Assembly (NCBI GenBank): GCA_003279715.1
Contig: QCGY01000012.1
Coordinates: 1 to 41,934, forward strand
Length of the DNA stretch: 41,934 bases
Direction: 5' to 3'
From: Pelagibacteraceae bacterium AG-390-D18
GTDB lineage: Bacteria; Pseudomonadota; Alphaproteobacteria; Pelagibacterales; Pelagibacteraceae
Shown: positions 7,939-19,780 of the stretch, one piece after another
How positions within the stretch are numbered: the stretch's first letter is position 1
Layout: every line of letters starts with the position of its first letter
Notes under the pieces: generated by a model
Seen by the model: only the letters and a program-made list of their open reading frames with translations
Told to the model about the DNA's origin: nothing
The model's database searches: none
Program-made: the position numbers and the translations under genes

Positions 7939-9738
7939 ATGAGTGACAAAATTGCTAACATAAAAGAAAAATTTAGACTAGCTTTAACTTCAACAGCAAA
8001 AGTAATTTCAGATGATTTTGATTCAATAAACAAATCATCAGAGAATAATAAAAAAAAAGATTTAAACTCAATTGAAATTGATAATTTAACAAAGCCAAGT
8101 GATTTTATTAAATTACGTGCCGAAACAGACTCTTCTGCTTTAAAAAAAAAATTTTCTAATGAAACTGTTTATAGAAAAAATCTTCCTTCCAATAATTCTT
8201 CAAGATCTCTCTATAATATAGCTGAAAAGATAAGATATGAGGCATTAGGAGGTAAAATGCTTAAGGGGATCGAAAAAAATTTTCAAGAAAATTACTCACA
8301 TATAATTAGTTCTAAAAGGAAAGATCAGTTAAAAACAAAAGAAGATGTAACCGTAACAGAAGCATTTGAATTATATATGCTTAAAAATTTTCATCAAATA
8401 AAACTCAATTCTTTAACAACAAAAATGTTAAATTTTTGGGAAAAAGACTTTGAACAATCCATAGAAAAACACAAAAAATTCTTACAAGAGAATTTAGAGA
8501 ACCAAGATAATTATGGGTCAAGATTTTCTCAAATTTTGGAAGAAATGGATATTTTTCAAAGTGAAGAAGATGAAGAAAAAACAGAGGAAAATCAAGATCA
8601 AGGACAGGACAATCCATCAAACGATGACCAAGACAAAGATAATGAAGACAATAAAGATGAAAATAATGACCAGGAAACACAAGCTAGTTTAGATGCTGAT
8701 TACAATGTTGATGAATTTAACCTCGATGAACAACTTTCAGATACCGATTCAGATGAACAAAGTTCAGAACAAATCGTTCAAAAAAATCTTGATAATATTA
8801 ATTTAGATTACAGAATTTTTACAACTCAATACGATGAAATAACAAAAGCTGAGAAATTAGAAAATGCAGACGAAGCAGCAAAACTTCGAAGAACGTTAGA
8901 CCAACAGCTAGTTGGATTTCAAGATGTAATAACTAAGCTTGCAAATAAATTACAAAGACAGTTACTTGCAAAACAAAATAGAGCATGGGATTTTGATTTA
9001 GAAGAAGGATTGCTTGATAGTTCAAAACTTCCAAGAATAATTATGGACCCTTATAATTCATTATCATTTAAAAAAGAAAAGGATTTAGATTTTAAAGATA
9101 CAATTGTTACTTTATTAATCGACAATTCTGGATCAATGAGAGGAAGGCCTATTACAATAGCTGCTATATGCGCAGATATATTGTCTAGGACATTAGAGAG
9201 ATGCTCAGTTAAGGTTGAAATTCTAGGTTTTACAACAAAGAATTGGAAAGGTGGGCAAAGTAGAGAGCTTTGGAACAAAAATTCAAAACCTAAAACTCCT
9301 GGAAGATTAAATGATTTAAGACATATAATTTATAAAGGGGCTGACACTCACTGGAGACAAGCTAAAAATAATTTGGGACTTATGTTAAAAGAGGGTTTAT
9401 TGAAAGAGAATATTGATGGTGAAGCTATTTCTTGGGCTTACAATAGAATAAAAAAAAGAAAAGAGGAAAGAAAGATTATGATGGTAATTTCAGATGGTGC
9501 ACCAGTAGATGACTCAACACTTTCAGTTAATTCAGGGGATTTTTTAGAAAAACATCTTAAGAAAATAGTTAAATTCATAGAAAACAAAACTGAAATTGAA
9601 GTTTTAGCAATTGGTATTGGTCATGATGTTTCGAGATATTATGACAAGGCAATAAAAATTACAGATGTAAATGAATTAGGAGACGTTATGATATCTCAAT
9701 TAAGTTCTTTATTTGAAACTAAAAACAGATTTCACTAA
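7939..9738 (+). CDS. cobT: CobT-type VWA protein (cobaltochelatase subunit CobT-like)
   Basis: 599 aa. The C-terminal von Willebrand A domain has a MIDAS motif DNSGSMRG (Asp395, Ser397, Ser399). A highly acidic low-complexity stretch (about residues 205-285, rich in Asp, Glu, Asn and Gln) separates it from the helical N-terminal part, as in known CobT. VWA plus MoxR-type ATPase pairs act as ATP-driven chaperones or metal-insertion machines. The ATG directly follows the cobS stop. The 3' end shares the four bases CTAA with the convergent regB, so both stop codons are nested. Two long A tracts (A9 and A10 near 8050 and 8142) stay in frame. Confidence 0.93.
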   Translation: MSDKIANIKEKFRLALTSTAKVISDDFDSINKSSENNKKKDLNSIEIDNLTKPSDFIKLRAETDSSALKKKFSNETVYRKNLPSNNSSRSLYNIAEKIRYEALGGKMLKGIEKNFQENYSHIISSKRKDQLKTKEDVTVTEAFELYMLKNFHQIKLNSLTTKMLNFWEKDFEQSIEKHKKFLQENLENQDNYGSRFSQILEEMDIFQSEEDEEKTEENQDQGQDNPSNDDQDKDNEDNKDENNDQETQASLDADYNVDEFNLDEQLSDTDSDEQSSEQIVQKNLDNINLDYRIFTTQYDEITKAEKLENADEAAKLRRTLDQQLVGFQDVITKLANKLQRQLLAKQNRAWDFDLEEGLLDSSKLPRIIMDPYNSLSFKKEKDLDFKDTIVTLLIDNSGSMRGRPITIAAICADILSRTLERCSVKVEILGFTTKNWKGGQSRELWNKNSKPKTPGRLNDLRHIIYKGADTHWRQAKNNLGLMLKEGLLKENIDGEAISWAYNRIKKRKEERKIMMVISDGAPVDDSTLSVNSGDFLEKHLKKIVKFIENKTEIEVLAIGIGHDVSRYYDKAIKITDVNELGDVMISQLSSLFETKNRFH

Positions 9739-11015
9739 ATATTAAATAAATCTTTATTATTCCATTTAATAATCACCTCTGCTCCACTTCTAGTTTTTGA
9801 ATTTCTACAATTGATAGAGGCAAAGTTTTTTTCTAAAAGTGTTTTTCCAATAAACAAGCCTAATCCTAGACCAGTTTTTGACTTTTCAATAGGATCATTT
9901 GTTCTTAAATATGGTTCCCCAATTTTTGACAAGACATCTTTTGGATAACCGTTACCATCGTCTTCAATGGTAATTTCAGTGACTTCACTATCACTTTTTA
10001 AAGTTATATAAATTGCCTCTTTGGAAAATTTATTAGCATTTCCAATAAAATTTCTTAGGCCATATACAATTTCTATAGATTTAGTTATTTTTTTTAAATT
10101 TGAAAATTGATCATGATTAAAAATAAATTTTTTTTGACTAATCTCTCTAAATGAATTTATAATTTCACTTAAGTATTCTTTCATTGAAAGATCTTTATCA
10201 ATAAAATCATCTTCTTCTACAGGATTTAAGGTTAATCGTTTTAAAATTTCATTACATCTTTCTACCTGACTAGACAGTAACTCTATATCTTTTTTAACAT
10301 CCTCTTGATTTTTAAATTGTTTTTTTAAATCATGAGTAATAATTTTAATAGTTGATAAAGGTGTTCCAAGAGAATGGGCTGCAGCAGCTGCTTGGCCTCC
10401 TAAAGATAAAAGCTCATGTTCTGTAGCCATTACTTCTTCCATTTTTGCTAGTGCTTCTCTTCTTAATCTTGATTGTGTTCCAAAAGACATTGCTAAATAA
10501 TTTAAAAAAATTAAGGCAATTACTAGAGCAATTGGAATTGCATAAAAATAATATGGACTTACATGAAAATGATCACTAATCGGAGAAGGTAGATCAAGTG
10601 AATAAAATGTAATTATAAAAATTGTAATTATTGTCAGGAATACTAACAAAAAATTAGTTTTATAGCTAAGATTGGATGACGAAAAAATACTTGGAATTAA
10701 TAAAAAAATAACAAATGGATTGGTAACTCCCCCTGTTAGATAAAGCAAAACACCAAGCTGCAATATATCTATTACTAAAAAAATAAAAGCTGACCTTTCT
10801 GATAATTGTGTTTTTTTATAAATAAAAATTAAAAATAAATTGCTTAAAATACCTAAGCAAATAATTAAATTTGAAATTATAAAATCAAATTTGAAATTTA
10901 AAAAAAAATAAACAAAATTAACTGATATTAATTGCCCTAAAATACCAATCCATCTTAAACTTATATAAGTTGATTTTTTAAAAAAATGATTTCTTGAAGT
11001 TTCAAAGAACTTCAT
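9735..11015 (-). CDS. regB: RegB/PrrB-type redox sensor histidine kinase
   Basis: 426 aa. About six membrane helices occupy residues 18-175. The RegB quinone-sensing heptapeptide GGVTNPF is at residues 95-101. The H-box [15 protein letters not shown] has the phospho-accepting His214. A redox-box cysteine (Cys254 in [11 protein letters not shown]) matches the disulfide-forming RegB cysteine. The N box is [10 protein letters not shown], and the G boxes are EDDGNGYP and TGLGLGLF. In relatives RegB phosphorylates RegA to control respiration and carbon/nitrogen genes according to quinone redox state. It lies 2 nt after gyrB on the same strand; regA is not adjacent. Confidence 0.93.
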   Translation of the reverse strand: MKFFETSRNHFFKKSTYISLRWIGILGQLISVNFVYFFLNFKFDFIISNLIICLGILSNLFLIFIYKKTQLSERSAFIFLVIDILQLGVLLYLTGGVTNPFVIFLLIPSIFSSSNLSYKTNFLLVFLTIITIFIITFYSLDLPSPISDHFHVSPYYFYAIPIALVIALIFLNYLAMSFGTQSRLRREALAKMEEVMATEHELLSLGGQAAAAAHSLGTPLSTIKIITHDLKKQFKNQEDVKKDIELLSSQVERCNEILKRLTLNPVEEDDFIDKDLSMKEYLSEIINSFREISQKKFIFNHDQFSNLKKITKSIEIVYGLRNFIGNANKFSKEAIYITLKSDSEVTEITIEDDGNGYPKDVLSKIGEPYLRTNDPIEKSKTGLGLGLFIGKTLLEKNFASINCRNSKTRSGAEVIIKWNNKDLFNI

Positions 11016-11017
11016 TA

Positions 11018-13081
<2,064 letters not shown>

Positions 13082-13101
13082 TTAATTTTTTGGAAAAAAA
13101 A

Positions 13102-13110
13102 ATTATAACA
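13102..13110 (-). promoter_or_regulatory. Extended -10 promoter of gyrB
   Basis: On the minus strand the bases read TGTTATAAT, a perfect -10 hexamer with the TGn extension, 24 nt before the gyrB ATG. The predicted leader is about 17 nt. The 17 nt upstream are a near-perfect A/T dyad (ATTTTTT-GT-AAAAAAT), and the -35 position (TAAGCA) matches poorly, as expected for an extended -10 promoter. It separates gyrB from the tRNA-Ser transcript 80 bp upstream. Confidence 0.6.
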
Positions 13111-13192
13111 TTTTTTACAAAAAATGCTTATTTATCTTCACTAAATTAAGTAAAAAACGGTTAATTGAGGTTGTAAATTAAGGCTTATTTGA

Positions 13193-13282
13193 TGGCGGAG
13201 AGAATGGGATTCGAACCCATGAAAGGATTGCTCCTTTACACGCTTTCCAAGCGTGCGCCTTCAACCACTCGGCCACCTCTCC
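13193..13282 (-). tRNA. tRNA-Ser(GGA)
   Basis: 90 nt including an encoded CCA (13195-13193). The acceptor stem GGAGAGG pairs with TCTCTCC, the D-arm is GCCGAGTGGTTGAAGGC, and the anticodon loop CTTGGAAAG gives anticodon GGA. A long variable arm (GTAAAGGAGCAATCCTTTC region) and the T-arm TGGGTTCGAATCCCA are as expected for serine tRNAs. The 5' end lies 2 nt after the lepA stop codon on the same strand, so it is probably made as part of the lepA transcript and released by RNase P. Confidence 0.97.
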
Positions 13283-13284
13283 AA

Positions 13285-15093
13285 TTATTTTTCTTTAGAA
13301 ATCTTGAGAACACCAATAAATGCCTCCTGAGGAATTTCTACTCTTCCAAACTGTTTAGATCGGGCCTTACCTTTTTTTTGTTTTTCAAGAAGTTTTCTTT
13401 TTCTATCTGTAGCTCCTCCTCCATGAATTTTAGTTAAAACATCTTTTTTAAAACCTTTAATAGTTTCTCTCGCTATTATCTTTCCACCAATTGCAGCTTG
13501 AACCGGTATCATAAAATTATGTCTTGGGATTAAATCTTTAAGTTTTTCACAAACTTCTCTTCCTGTTCTTTGAGCAAAATCTTTATGAATCATCATTGCT
13601 AATGCATCTACTGGCTCTGCATTAACTAAAATTCCAAGTTTTACTAAATCACCTTCTCTATGTTCGATAATTTCATAATCAAAACTAGCATATCCACTAG
13701 TCATTGATTTTAAACGATCGTTGAAATCAAAAACTACTTCGTTTAAGGGTAATTCATAATTTACAACAGCTCTATTTCCAGAATAGCTTAGATTGGTTTG
13801 TATTCCTCTTTTATCCTGGCACATTTTTATTATTGAGCCCAAGTATTCATCTGGAGTAATTATTGTTGCTTTTATCCATGGTTCTTCAATTAACTTGATT
13901 GAAGTTGGATCTGGCAAACTTGAAGGATTATGGAGATCAATTATATCTCTACTATTCATATGAACTTTATATACTACTCCTGGAGTTGTTGTTAACAAAT
14001 TTACATCAAATTCTCTTTCTAATCTTTCTGTAACAATTTCTAAATGGAGTAATCCTAAAAACCCACATCTGAAACCTAATCCTAAAGCAGAAGAAGATTC
14101 AGGCTCAAATGAAAAACTTGCATCGTTTAGTTGTAGTTTAGCTAAACCATCTTTTAATTTTTGATATTCAGAACTATCTACTGGAAATAATCCACAAAAA
14201 ACTACTGGCTTACTTGGTTTAAAACCAGGAAGAGCTTCTTTTAAAGGTTTTGAAGCATCACATATTGTGTCACCAACTTTTGTTTCTGATAAAACTTTTA
14301 TTCCAGTTGTTATAAAACCTATTTCTCCAGCATATAATTCATTGATATCTGTGGCTTTTGGTGTAAATACGCCAACTTTTTCAACAATATATTCTTGATT
14401 AGTTGACATCATTTTAATTTTCATATTTTTTGAAATTTTACCATCAATAACTCTAACTAAAATTACAACTCCTAAATATGTGTCGTACCAACTATCAACC
14501 AATAAACATTTTAAGTCTCCTAAACTTTCACCTTCAGGGCTAGGTAAAGTTGTTATAATTTGCTCTAAAATATCTTCTATACCCACACCTGTCTTTCCAG
14601 AACATGGAATTGCATTCTCCGTGTCAATACCTATCACTTCTTCTATTTGTTTTTTTGTTCTATCTAAATCTGATGCTGGAAGATCAACCTTGTTTAAAAC
14701 TGGCACAATTTCATGATCAATATCTAAAGCTTGATAAACATTTGCAAGAGTTTGTGCTTCTACTCCTTGAGTACTATCAACAATTAAAATTGACCCCTCA
14801 CAAGCATAAAGGGATCTACTTACTTCATAACTAAAATCGACATGACCAGGAGTATCAATTATATTTAAAATATAATCTTTACCATCCTTTGCTTTATAAT
14901 TAAGTTTAACTGTTTGAGCCTTGATTGTGATTCCTCTTTCACGCTCAATATCCATTGAGTCTAATACTTGAGCTTTCATTTCTCTTTCTGTAAGCCCACC
15001 ACAGCTATGAATTATTCTATCTGCTATTGTAGATTTACCATGATCAATATGCGCAATAATTGCAAAGTTTCTAATATTATCGATATTACTCAT
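13285..15093 (-). CDS. lepA: Translation elongation factor 4 (LepA, ribosomal back-translocase)
   Basis: 602 aa, full length. The GTPase motifs are AHIDHGKST (residues 14-22), DTPGH and NKVD. Domains similar to EF-G follow, and the LepA-specific C-terminus ([19 protein letters not shown] and [16 protein letters not shown]) is intact. It follows pheT by 5 nt in the large thrS-to-lepA operon, and tRNA-Ser follows its stop by 2 nt. LepA acts on stalled or mis-translocated ribosomes. Confidence 0.97.
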   Translation of the reverse strand: MSNIDNIRNFAIIAHIDHGKSTIADRIIHSCGGLTEREMKAQVLDSMDIERERGITIKAQTVKLNYKAKDGKDYILNIIDTPGHVDFSYEVSRSLYACEGSILIVDSTQGVEAQTLANVYQALDIDHEIVPVLNKVDLPASDLDRTKKQIEEVIGIDTENAIPCSGKTGVGIEDILEQIITTLPSPEGESLGDLKCLLVDSWYDTYLGVVILVRVIDGKISKNMKIKMMSTNQEYIVEKVGVFTPKATDINELYAGEIGFITTGIKVLSETKVGDTICDASKPLKEALPGFKPSKPVVFCGLFPVDSSEYQKLKDGLAKLQLNDASFSFEPESSSALGLGFRCGFLGLLHLEIVTERLEREFDVNLLTTTPGVVYKVHMNSRDIIDLHNPSSLPDPTSIKLIEEPWIKATIITPDEYLGSIIKMCQDKRGIQTNLSYSGNRAVVNYELPLNEVVFDFNDRLKSMTSGYASFDYEIIEHREGDLVKLGILVNAEPVDALAMMIHKDFAQRTGREVCEKLKDLIPRHNFMIPVQAAIGGKIIARETIKGFKKDVLTKIHGGGATDRKRKLLEKQKKGKARSKQFGRVEIPQEAFIGVLKISKEK

Positions 15094-15098
15094 TTGCT

Positions 15099-17508
15099 TT
15101 AAGATCGTATCTTAGCGCCAGTTTTATTTTCAACTGTTTTAATTATAGAATTATTGATGTTTTCTAAATCACCATCATTCAATGTTTTTTCAGATGATTG
15201 TATGGTCACACTAATTGCTATTGATTTTTGATTTTCTGGAATATTTTCACCCTCATAGACATCAAAAACTTTGATATTACTAATCAGTTTTTGGTCCACA
15301 CTTGAAATAGCATTAATTAAATCTTGAGCTTTAACTTCTTTATCAACTACAAAAGCAAAGTCTCTTTCAGATTTTTGATAATCTGATACTTCAAATTTAG
15401 TTTTTTGGTCTTTTAAAGTTTTCTTCGGTAATTTTAAATTATCTAGAAAAATTTCAAATCCAACTAATGACTCTATTTTAATATCTATGTTTTTTATAAT
15501 ATTTGGATGAATCTCACCAAAATATGCTGCAATTTGATCTTTGCCTCGATTTAAAAATAACCTACCTGACTTACCTGGATGATAATAATTTGGTGTTTCA
15601 TCATCTATAAAAAATTTATCTGAATTATATCCTGCTTCAATTAAAGTTTGGACTACATCTCTTTTAACATCAAATACATCAACATTTCTCTCTTTTTCAT
15701 TCCATGATAATCTTGATCTTTTACCTGCTGATAAACCACAAACTACTGTGTTTTGTTCACCAGGGTTTGAGCCAGTAAAAATTGGCCCTATTTCAAATAT
15801 CGATAAATCTTTAAAACCTCTATCCAAATTTTTATTCATATACATAATTAAATTTGAAAAAATTGAGTTTCTCAAAACTCCCAACTCTGAGCTTATGGGA
15901 TTTACTATTTTAATTTCATCACTTTGATCTCTAAAATGATTGTTATAATTTGAGTCAGTAAATGACCATGTTATTGCCTCTAAATATCCTTTAGATGCAA
16001 TTGCTCTCTGTAAAAAATGAAATAACTTTTGTGACTGAGTTAAAGTAGATTTATTTCTTTCTTTGATTGGATCTATAATTTTTATTTTATCATAACCAGT
16101 TATCCTTACTAACTCTTCAACAACATCTATTTCCTGTGAAATATCTGGTCTCCAAGTTGGGATGGTTAATTTTAAATGTTTTTTTTTCTTTTTTAATTTT
16201 GAAACCAAGATCTTCTAAAATCTTAAGTATTTCCTTAATTGAAATTTTAAATCCTGTTATTTTTTCAAATAAATTAGTATCAAATTTTATGGTTTTAGCT
16301 TTTACTGTTTCGTTTGTTTGAATGTCAATTTTACCAATTTCACCCCCACAAATCTCTTTAATTAATAGTGCTGCTTTATTTAATCCATCTTCAATCGATA
16401 ATGGATCAATACCTCTTTCAAACCTAAACTTTGCATCTGTATCTAGGTTTAATTTTTTTGATGTACTTCTAATAGATCTGGGCTCAAAATAAGCTGACTC
16501 CAATAAAATATTTTTTGTATCAAATTCAGTACCTGACCTTGTGCCTCCAATAATTCCACCTAATCCTAACACACCTTTGTTATCGCTAATTACACACATC
16601 CCATCATCTAATTTATAATTTTTATTATCTAGAGCTGTAAACTCTTCACCAGATTTTGAATTCCTAACTACAATACCTTTTTCTATTTTATCTGCATCAT
16701 AAGCATGTAGTGGACGATTAATATCAAGCATTACATAGTTGGTAATATCGACTATTGCTGAAATTGGTTTTTGTCCAATTGAAACTAGTTTATCTTTTAA
16801 CCATTTAGGGCTTTCAGTATTTTTTACATTAGTAATTAAACAGCTACCAAAAGAACTACAAGCTTGATTTTTTTCTTTATTAATTTTAACTTTTAAAGTT
16901 TGTTTCACATTTGACTTAATTTTTTTTTCTTTTAAATTTTTTAATTTTCCAAAACCTGAAGCAGCAAGATCTCTTGCTATTCCTCTAACACCAAGACAAT
17001 CTGGCCTATTAGGAGTAATCGATAGATCTATAAGATTAGAATTTGATTTTGAAAAATAACTTTTTCCAATACTCTTTTCATATTTTTTTGATGACAATTC
17101 AGTTATTCCATCACTTTCATCTGATAAATTTAATTCAGACTCAGAACAAAGCATCCCGTAAGAAGTAACGTCCCTAATTTTAGCTACCACCAATTTTACT
17201 TTACTTTTTGGAACAATGGCTCCAGGTGGGGCATATATTGTAATTAATCCTTCTCTTGCATTGGGCGCACCACACACAACTTTTTTTATCTCATTTTCTC
17301 CCACATCAACGTCACAAACTTTTAGTCGATCAGCATTAGGATGTTTTTCTGTCTTTAAAATTTTTGCTACTTTAAATAAATCAAGACCAGCTGATAAGTT
17401 TTCTACACTTTCAACCTCAAGCCCAACATTTGTCAGCTGTTCTAAAAGCTTACCCTCATTTAATTTTGTATCTAAATGATCTTTCAACCAATCAAATGTG
17501 ATTTTCAT
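15099..17508 (-). CDS. pheT: Phenylalanine-tRNA ligase beta subunit, interrupted by a +1 frameshift in an A9 tract
   Basis: The two halves together give one normal PheT. The first 463-codon frame (from ATG 17508) has the N-terminal tRNA-binding domain ([19 protein letters not shown]), the B3/B4 editing region and the start of B5. The second frame (to 15099) resumes B5 with [20 protein letters not shown] and continues through the catalytic-like core to the FDX-ACB domain ([13 protein letters not shown]). The 2410-nt span minus one base is 803 codons, i.e. 802 aa, the family length. The break falls in nine consecutive A residues (16187-16179, minus strand); eight would keep frame. pheT overlaps pheS by 4 nt (ATGA). 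Sequencing or assembly error, a real indel, or slippage rescue are all possible. Confidence 0.9.
16179..16187 (-). other. A9 homopolymer, frameshift site in pheT
   Basis: On the coding strand the bases are A6-G-A9-C. Reading straight through leaves the PheT frame and reaches a stop about 35 codons after it (the 463-codon frame ends with RYFTGNRCC). Removing one A from the run joins the upstream GFKIKKEKK directly to [12 protein letters not shown], which restores the B5 domain without loss of residues. No other disruption of pheT is visible. Confidence 0.85.
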
Positions 17509-18572
17509 CGACTTAAACCTCTATAATTTGTTGGTACATCTAAAGGATCAAATCCAAAATGATTTAACCATCTATAATCACAATCAAAAAAAGCTCTTAG
17601 ATCATTAATCCCATATTTAAGCATCGCTAATCGATCAATTCCTATTCCAAATGCATAACCTTGATACTTTGATGGATCGACTTTCACATTTTTCAAAACA
17701 TTGGGATGAACCATTCCACAACCCAATATTTCAAGCCATTGGTCTCCTTCTCCAATAACAATTTTCCCATCTTTAATTTCATAACCAATATCTACTTCAG
17801 CTGATGGTTCCGTAAAAGGGAAGTGACTTGGTCTAAATCGCATTTTAATTTTTTCAACTTCAAAAAACTCTTTAATAAAATAATTTAAGCAACCCTTTAA
17901 ATGTCCCATGTTTATATCTTTATCTATATGTAAACCTTCTACTTGATGAAACATTGGTGCATGGGTTTGGTCACTATCCGACCTATAAGTTCTTCCAGGC
18001 GCAATAATCTTAAATGGAGGTTTGTCTTTGAGCATTGTTCTAATTTGAACTGGAGATGTATGAGTCCTTAATAAAATTTCTTTATTCTCATCAAGATAAA
18101 ACGTGTCATGCATATCTCTTGCTGGGTGATTGTCAGGTGTATTTAAAGCTGTAAAATTATTATATTCATTTTCAATATCTGGGCCCTCTTCAACACTAAA
18201 ACCTATCTCAGAAAAAATTGATGAAATTTCATCTATAGTTTGTGAAACAGGATGAATTTTACCTATAACAAAAGGTCTTTCGGGAAGAGTTACATCAATT
18301 TTTTCTTTTTCTAATTTTTCATTTATTTTTTTTGATTCAATTTCATTAATTTTACTAGTTATTAAATTTTGTAACTCATCCTTAATTTGATTAAGATCTG
18401 ATGCAAATTTTTTTCTATCTGTCTCTGGTATAGATCCAATATTTTTGAATTGGGAAGATATCAAACCGTTTTTGCCAAATAACTCAGTCTTGATTTGATT
18501 AATTTCTTCTAAACTTAAATTATTGTTAAGTTTAGCCGAGTAGTTATTTTGAATATTTTTTATGTCTGACAT
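17505..18572 (-). CDS. pheS: Phenylalanine-tRNA ligase alpha subunit
   Basis: 355 aa, full length. Class II synthetase motif 2 is seen in [18 protein letters not shown], with the following VEGLHID. Motif 3 is [14 protein letters not shown], and the [10 protein letters not shown] segment is conserved. The N-terminal about 100 residues form the coiled coil that contacts tRNA. With PheT it forms the alpha2-beta2 enzyme charging tRNA-Phe. The stop codon overlaps the pheT start as ATGA, which usually secures equal synthesis. AAGGAAAT about 10 nt upstream of the ATG is a plausible ribosome-binding site. Confidence 0.97.
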   Translation of the reverse strand: MSDIKNIQNNYSAKLNNNLSLEEINQIKTELFGKNGLISSQFKNIGSIPETDRKKFASDLNQIKDELQNLITSKINEIESKKINEKLEKEKIDVTLPERPFVIGKIHPVSQTIDEISSIFSEIGFSVEEGPDIENEYNNFTALNTPDNHPARDMHDTFYLDENKEILLRTHTSPVQIRTMLKDKPPFKIIAPGRTYRSDSDQTHAPMFHQVEGLHIDKDINMGHLKGCLNYFIKEFFEVEKIKMRFRPSHFPFTEPSAEVDIGYEIKDGKIVIGEGDQWLEILGCGMVHPNVLKNVKVDPSKYQGYAFGIGIDRLAMLKYGINDLRAFFDCDYRWLNHFGFDPLDVPTNYRGLSR

Positions 18573-18615
18573 ATTGATAGATTATTTCCTTAAGAAATAA
18601 AAACAATAGCGAAGA

Positions 18616-18972
18616 TTAATTTAAAGCGGATTGAGCTTTTTGAACAATTGTTTTAAATGCTTCTGGGCTATCGTAAGCAATTTCAGCAAGAATTTTTCTA
18701 TCAATTGTAATACCACATTTTCCAAGGCCATTGATAAATTTAGAATAAGTCAAACCTTCTGCTCTAACACCAGCATTGATTCTTTGTATCCATAAAGATT
18801 TAAAATCTCTTTTTTTATTTCTTCTATCCCTATAAGCATATTGCATTGCTTTTTCCATTGCTTGCTTAGCAACTCTAATAGTATTTTTTCTTCTGCCCCA
18901 TTGACCTTTGACAGCTTTTAAAACTTTTTTATGTTTTGCTTTGCTAGTTACGCCTCTTTTTACTCTCGCCAT
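18616..18972 (-). CDS. rplT: 50S ribosomal protein L20
   Basis: 118 aa, standard L20 length. The N-terminus [19 protein letters not shown] and the middle [23 protein letters not shown] are diagnostic. It binds 23S rRNA early in 50S assembly. It follows rpmI by 2 nt. In E. coli L20 represses its own operon through the rpmI leader; the very short leader here leaves little room for that pseudoknot (inference). Confidence 0.98.
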   Translation of the reverse strand: MARVKRGVTSKAKHKKVLKAVKGQWGRRKNTIRVAKQAMEKAMQYAYRDRRNKKRDFKSLWIQRINAGVRAEGLTYSKFINGLGKCGITIDRKILAEIAYDSPEAFKTIVQKAQSALN

Positions 18973-18974
18973 TA

Positions 18975-19181
18975 TTAACCTCTTAAACTATAAGGCATGT
19001 ATGATTTAACAATTTTGCCATCTTGTTTAGACATAGTTGTTGTGCCTCTTAATTTTCTTATTTGAGAATTCGTTCTTTTAATCATACCATGTCTTTTACC
19101 AGCTTGGGCAGTCATAACTTTACCCTTTGCAGATATTTTAAATCTTTTTTTTGCTGAGCTTTTTGTTTTTAATTTTGGCAT
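18975..19181 (-). CDS. rpmI: 50S ribosomal protein L35
   Basis: 68 aa. [16 protein letters not shown] and [19 protein letters not shown] are typical of L35. The ATG at 19181 is preceded by a 53-nt gap to infC that contains a good promoter match. rplT follows after 2 nt. Confidence 0.98.
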   Translation of the reverse strand: MPKLKTKSSAKKRFKISAKGKVMTAQAGKRHGMIKRTNSQIRKLRGTTTMSKQDGKIVKSYMPYSLRG

Positions 19182-19192
19182 AATTCTGCGGA

Positions 19193-19221
19193 GTTATACA
19201 AAGATTGATATAAATTTACAA
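19193..19221 (-). promoter_or_regulatory. Internal promoter before rpmI-rplT-pheS-pheT
   Basis: On the minus strand TTGTAA (19221-19216, 4 of 6) and TATAAC (19198-19193, 5 of 6) are separated by exactly 17 nt. The expected start is about 5 nt before the rpmI ATG. It lies in the only gap (53 nt) inside the thrS-infC-rpmI block. It would allow L35, L20 and PheST to be made independently of thrS-infC. Confidence 0.45.
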
Positions 19222-19234
19222 CCTATATTAAGGC

Positions 19235-19780
19235 CTATAAAGGCTGAATTACCATGATCATTTGCTTGCCATCAAACTTAGGATGTAATTCTACCTTACC
19301 AATATCCTTCATGTCATCTTTGATCTTTTCCATTAATTCTTTTCCTAAATGAGAGTGTTGTAATTCACGACCTTTGAATCTGACAGTAAATTTTACTTTA
19401 TCTCCTTTAGCTATAAATTTTTTTGCATTTTTAACCTTAAAATCATAATCATGAGTTTCTGTAACAGGTCTCATTTTAATTTCTTTTAATAAAACAATTT
19501 TTTGTTTTTTCTTTGCAATATTTGCCTTCTTTTGAGCATCGTATTTAAACTTACCCATATCCATAATTTTACAAACAGGCGGGTTTGCATTAGCTGCTAT
19601 CTCTATTAAATCTAGCCCTTGATTTTTTGCCATTGAGATTGCTTCATTAGTATTCATCACACCAAGATTTTCACCATCGCTTGCTATAACCTGAACATCT
19701 GGAGATGAGATTCTATTATTAGATCTAGGACCTCTATCTTTTGTTCTTCTTTGAAAGTAATTTTGTTTAAAATCTGCCAC
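19235..19780 (-). CDS. infC: Translation initiation factor IF-3
   Basis: 181 aa, normal length. N-domain signatures are NNRISSPDVQVIASDGENLGVM and EAISMAKNQGLDLIEIAANA. C-domain signatures are EIKMRPVTETHDYDFKVKNA and VKFTVRFKGRELQH. The start is GTG at 19780, directly against the thrS stop codon. E. coli infC uses a rare AUU start for autoregulation; here the codon is a common alternative start. Confidence 0.97.
   Translation of the reverse strand: MADFKQNYFQRRTKDRGPRSNNRISSPDVQVIASDGENLGVMNTNEAISMAKNQGLDLIEIAANANPPVCKIMDMGKFKYDAQKKANIAKKKQKIVLLKEIKMRPVTETHDYDFKVKNAKKFIAKGDKVKFTVRFKGRELQHSHLGKELMEKIKDDMKDIGKVELHPKFDGKQMIMVIQPL

Noticed and set aside
13189..13437. 82-codon plus-strand frame starting MMAERMGFEP
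   Set aside because: It is the antisense of tRNA-Ser and the lepA 3' end; such frames across tRNA genes are a well-known artefact.
15099..17508. Two separate genes, a 463-codon PheT-like and a 369-codon PheT-like protein
   Set aside because: The second frame can start only at a TTG inside a Lys-rich artefact, the two overlap in different frames, and joining them gives exactly one normal PheT.
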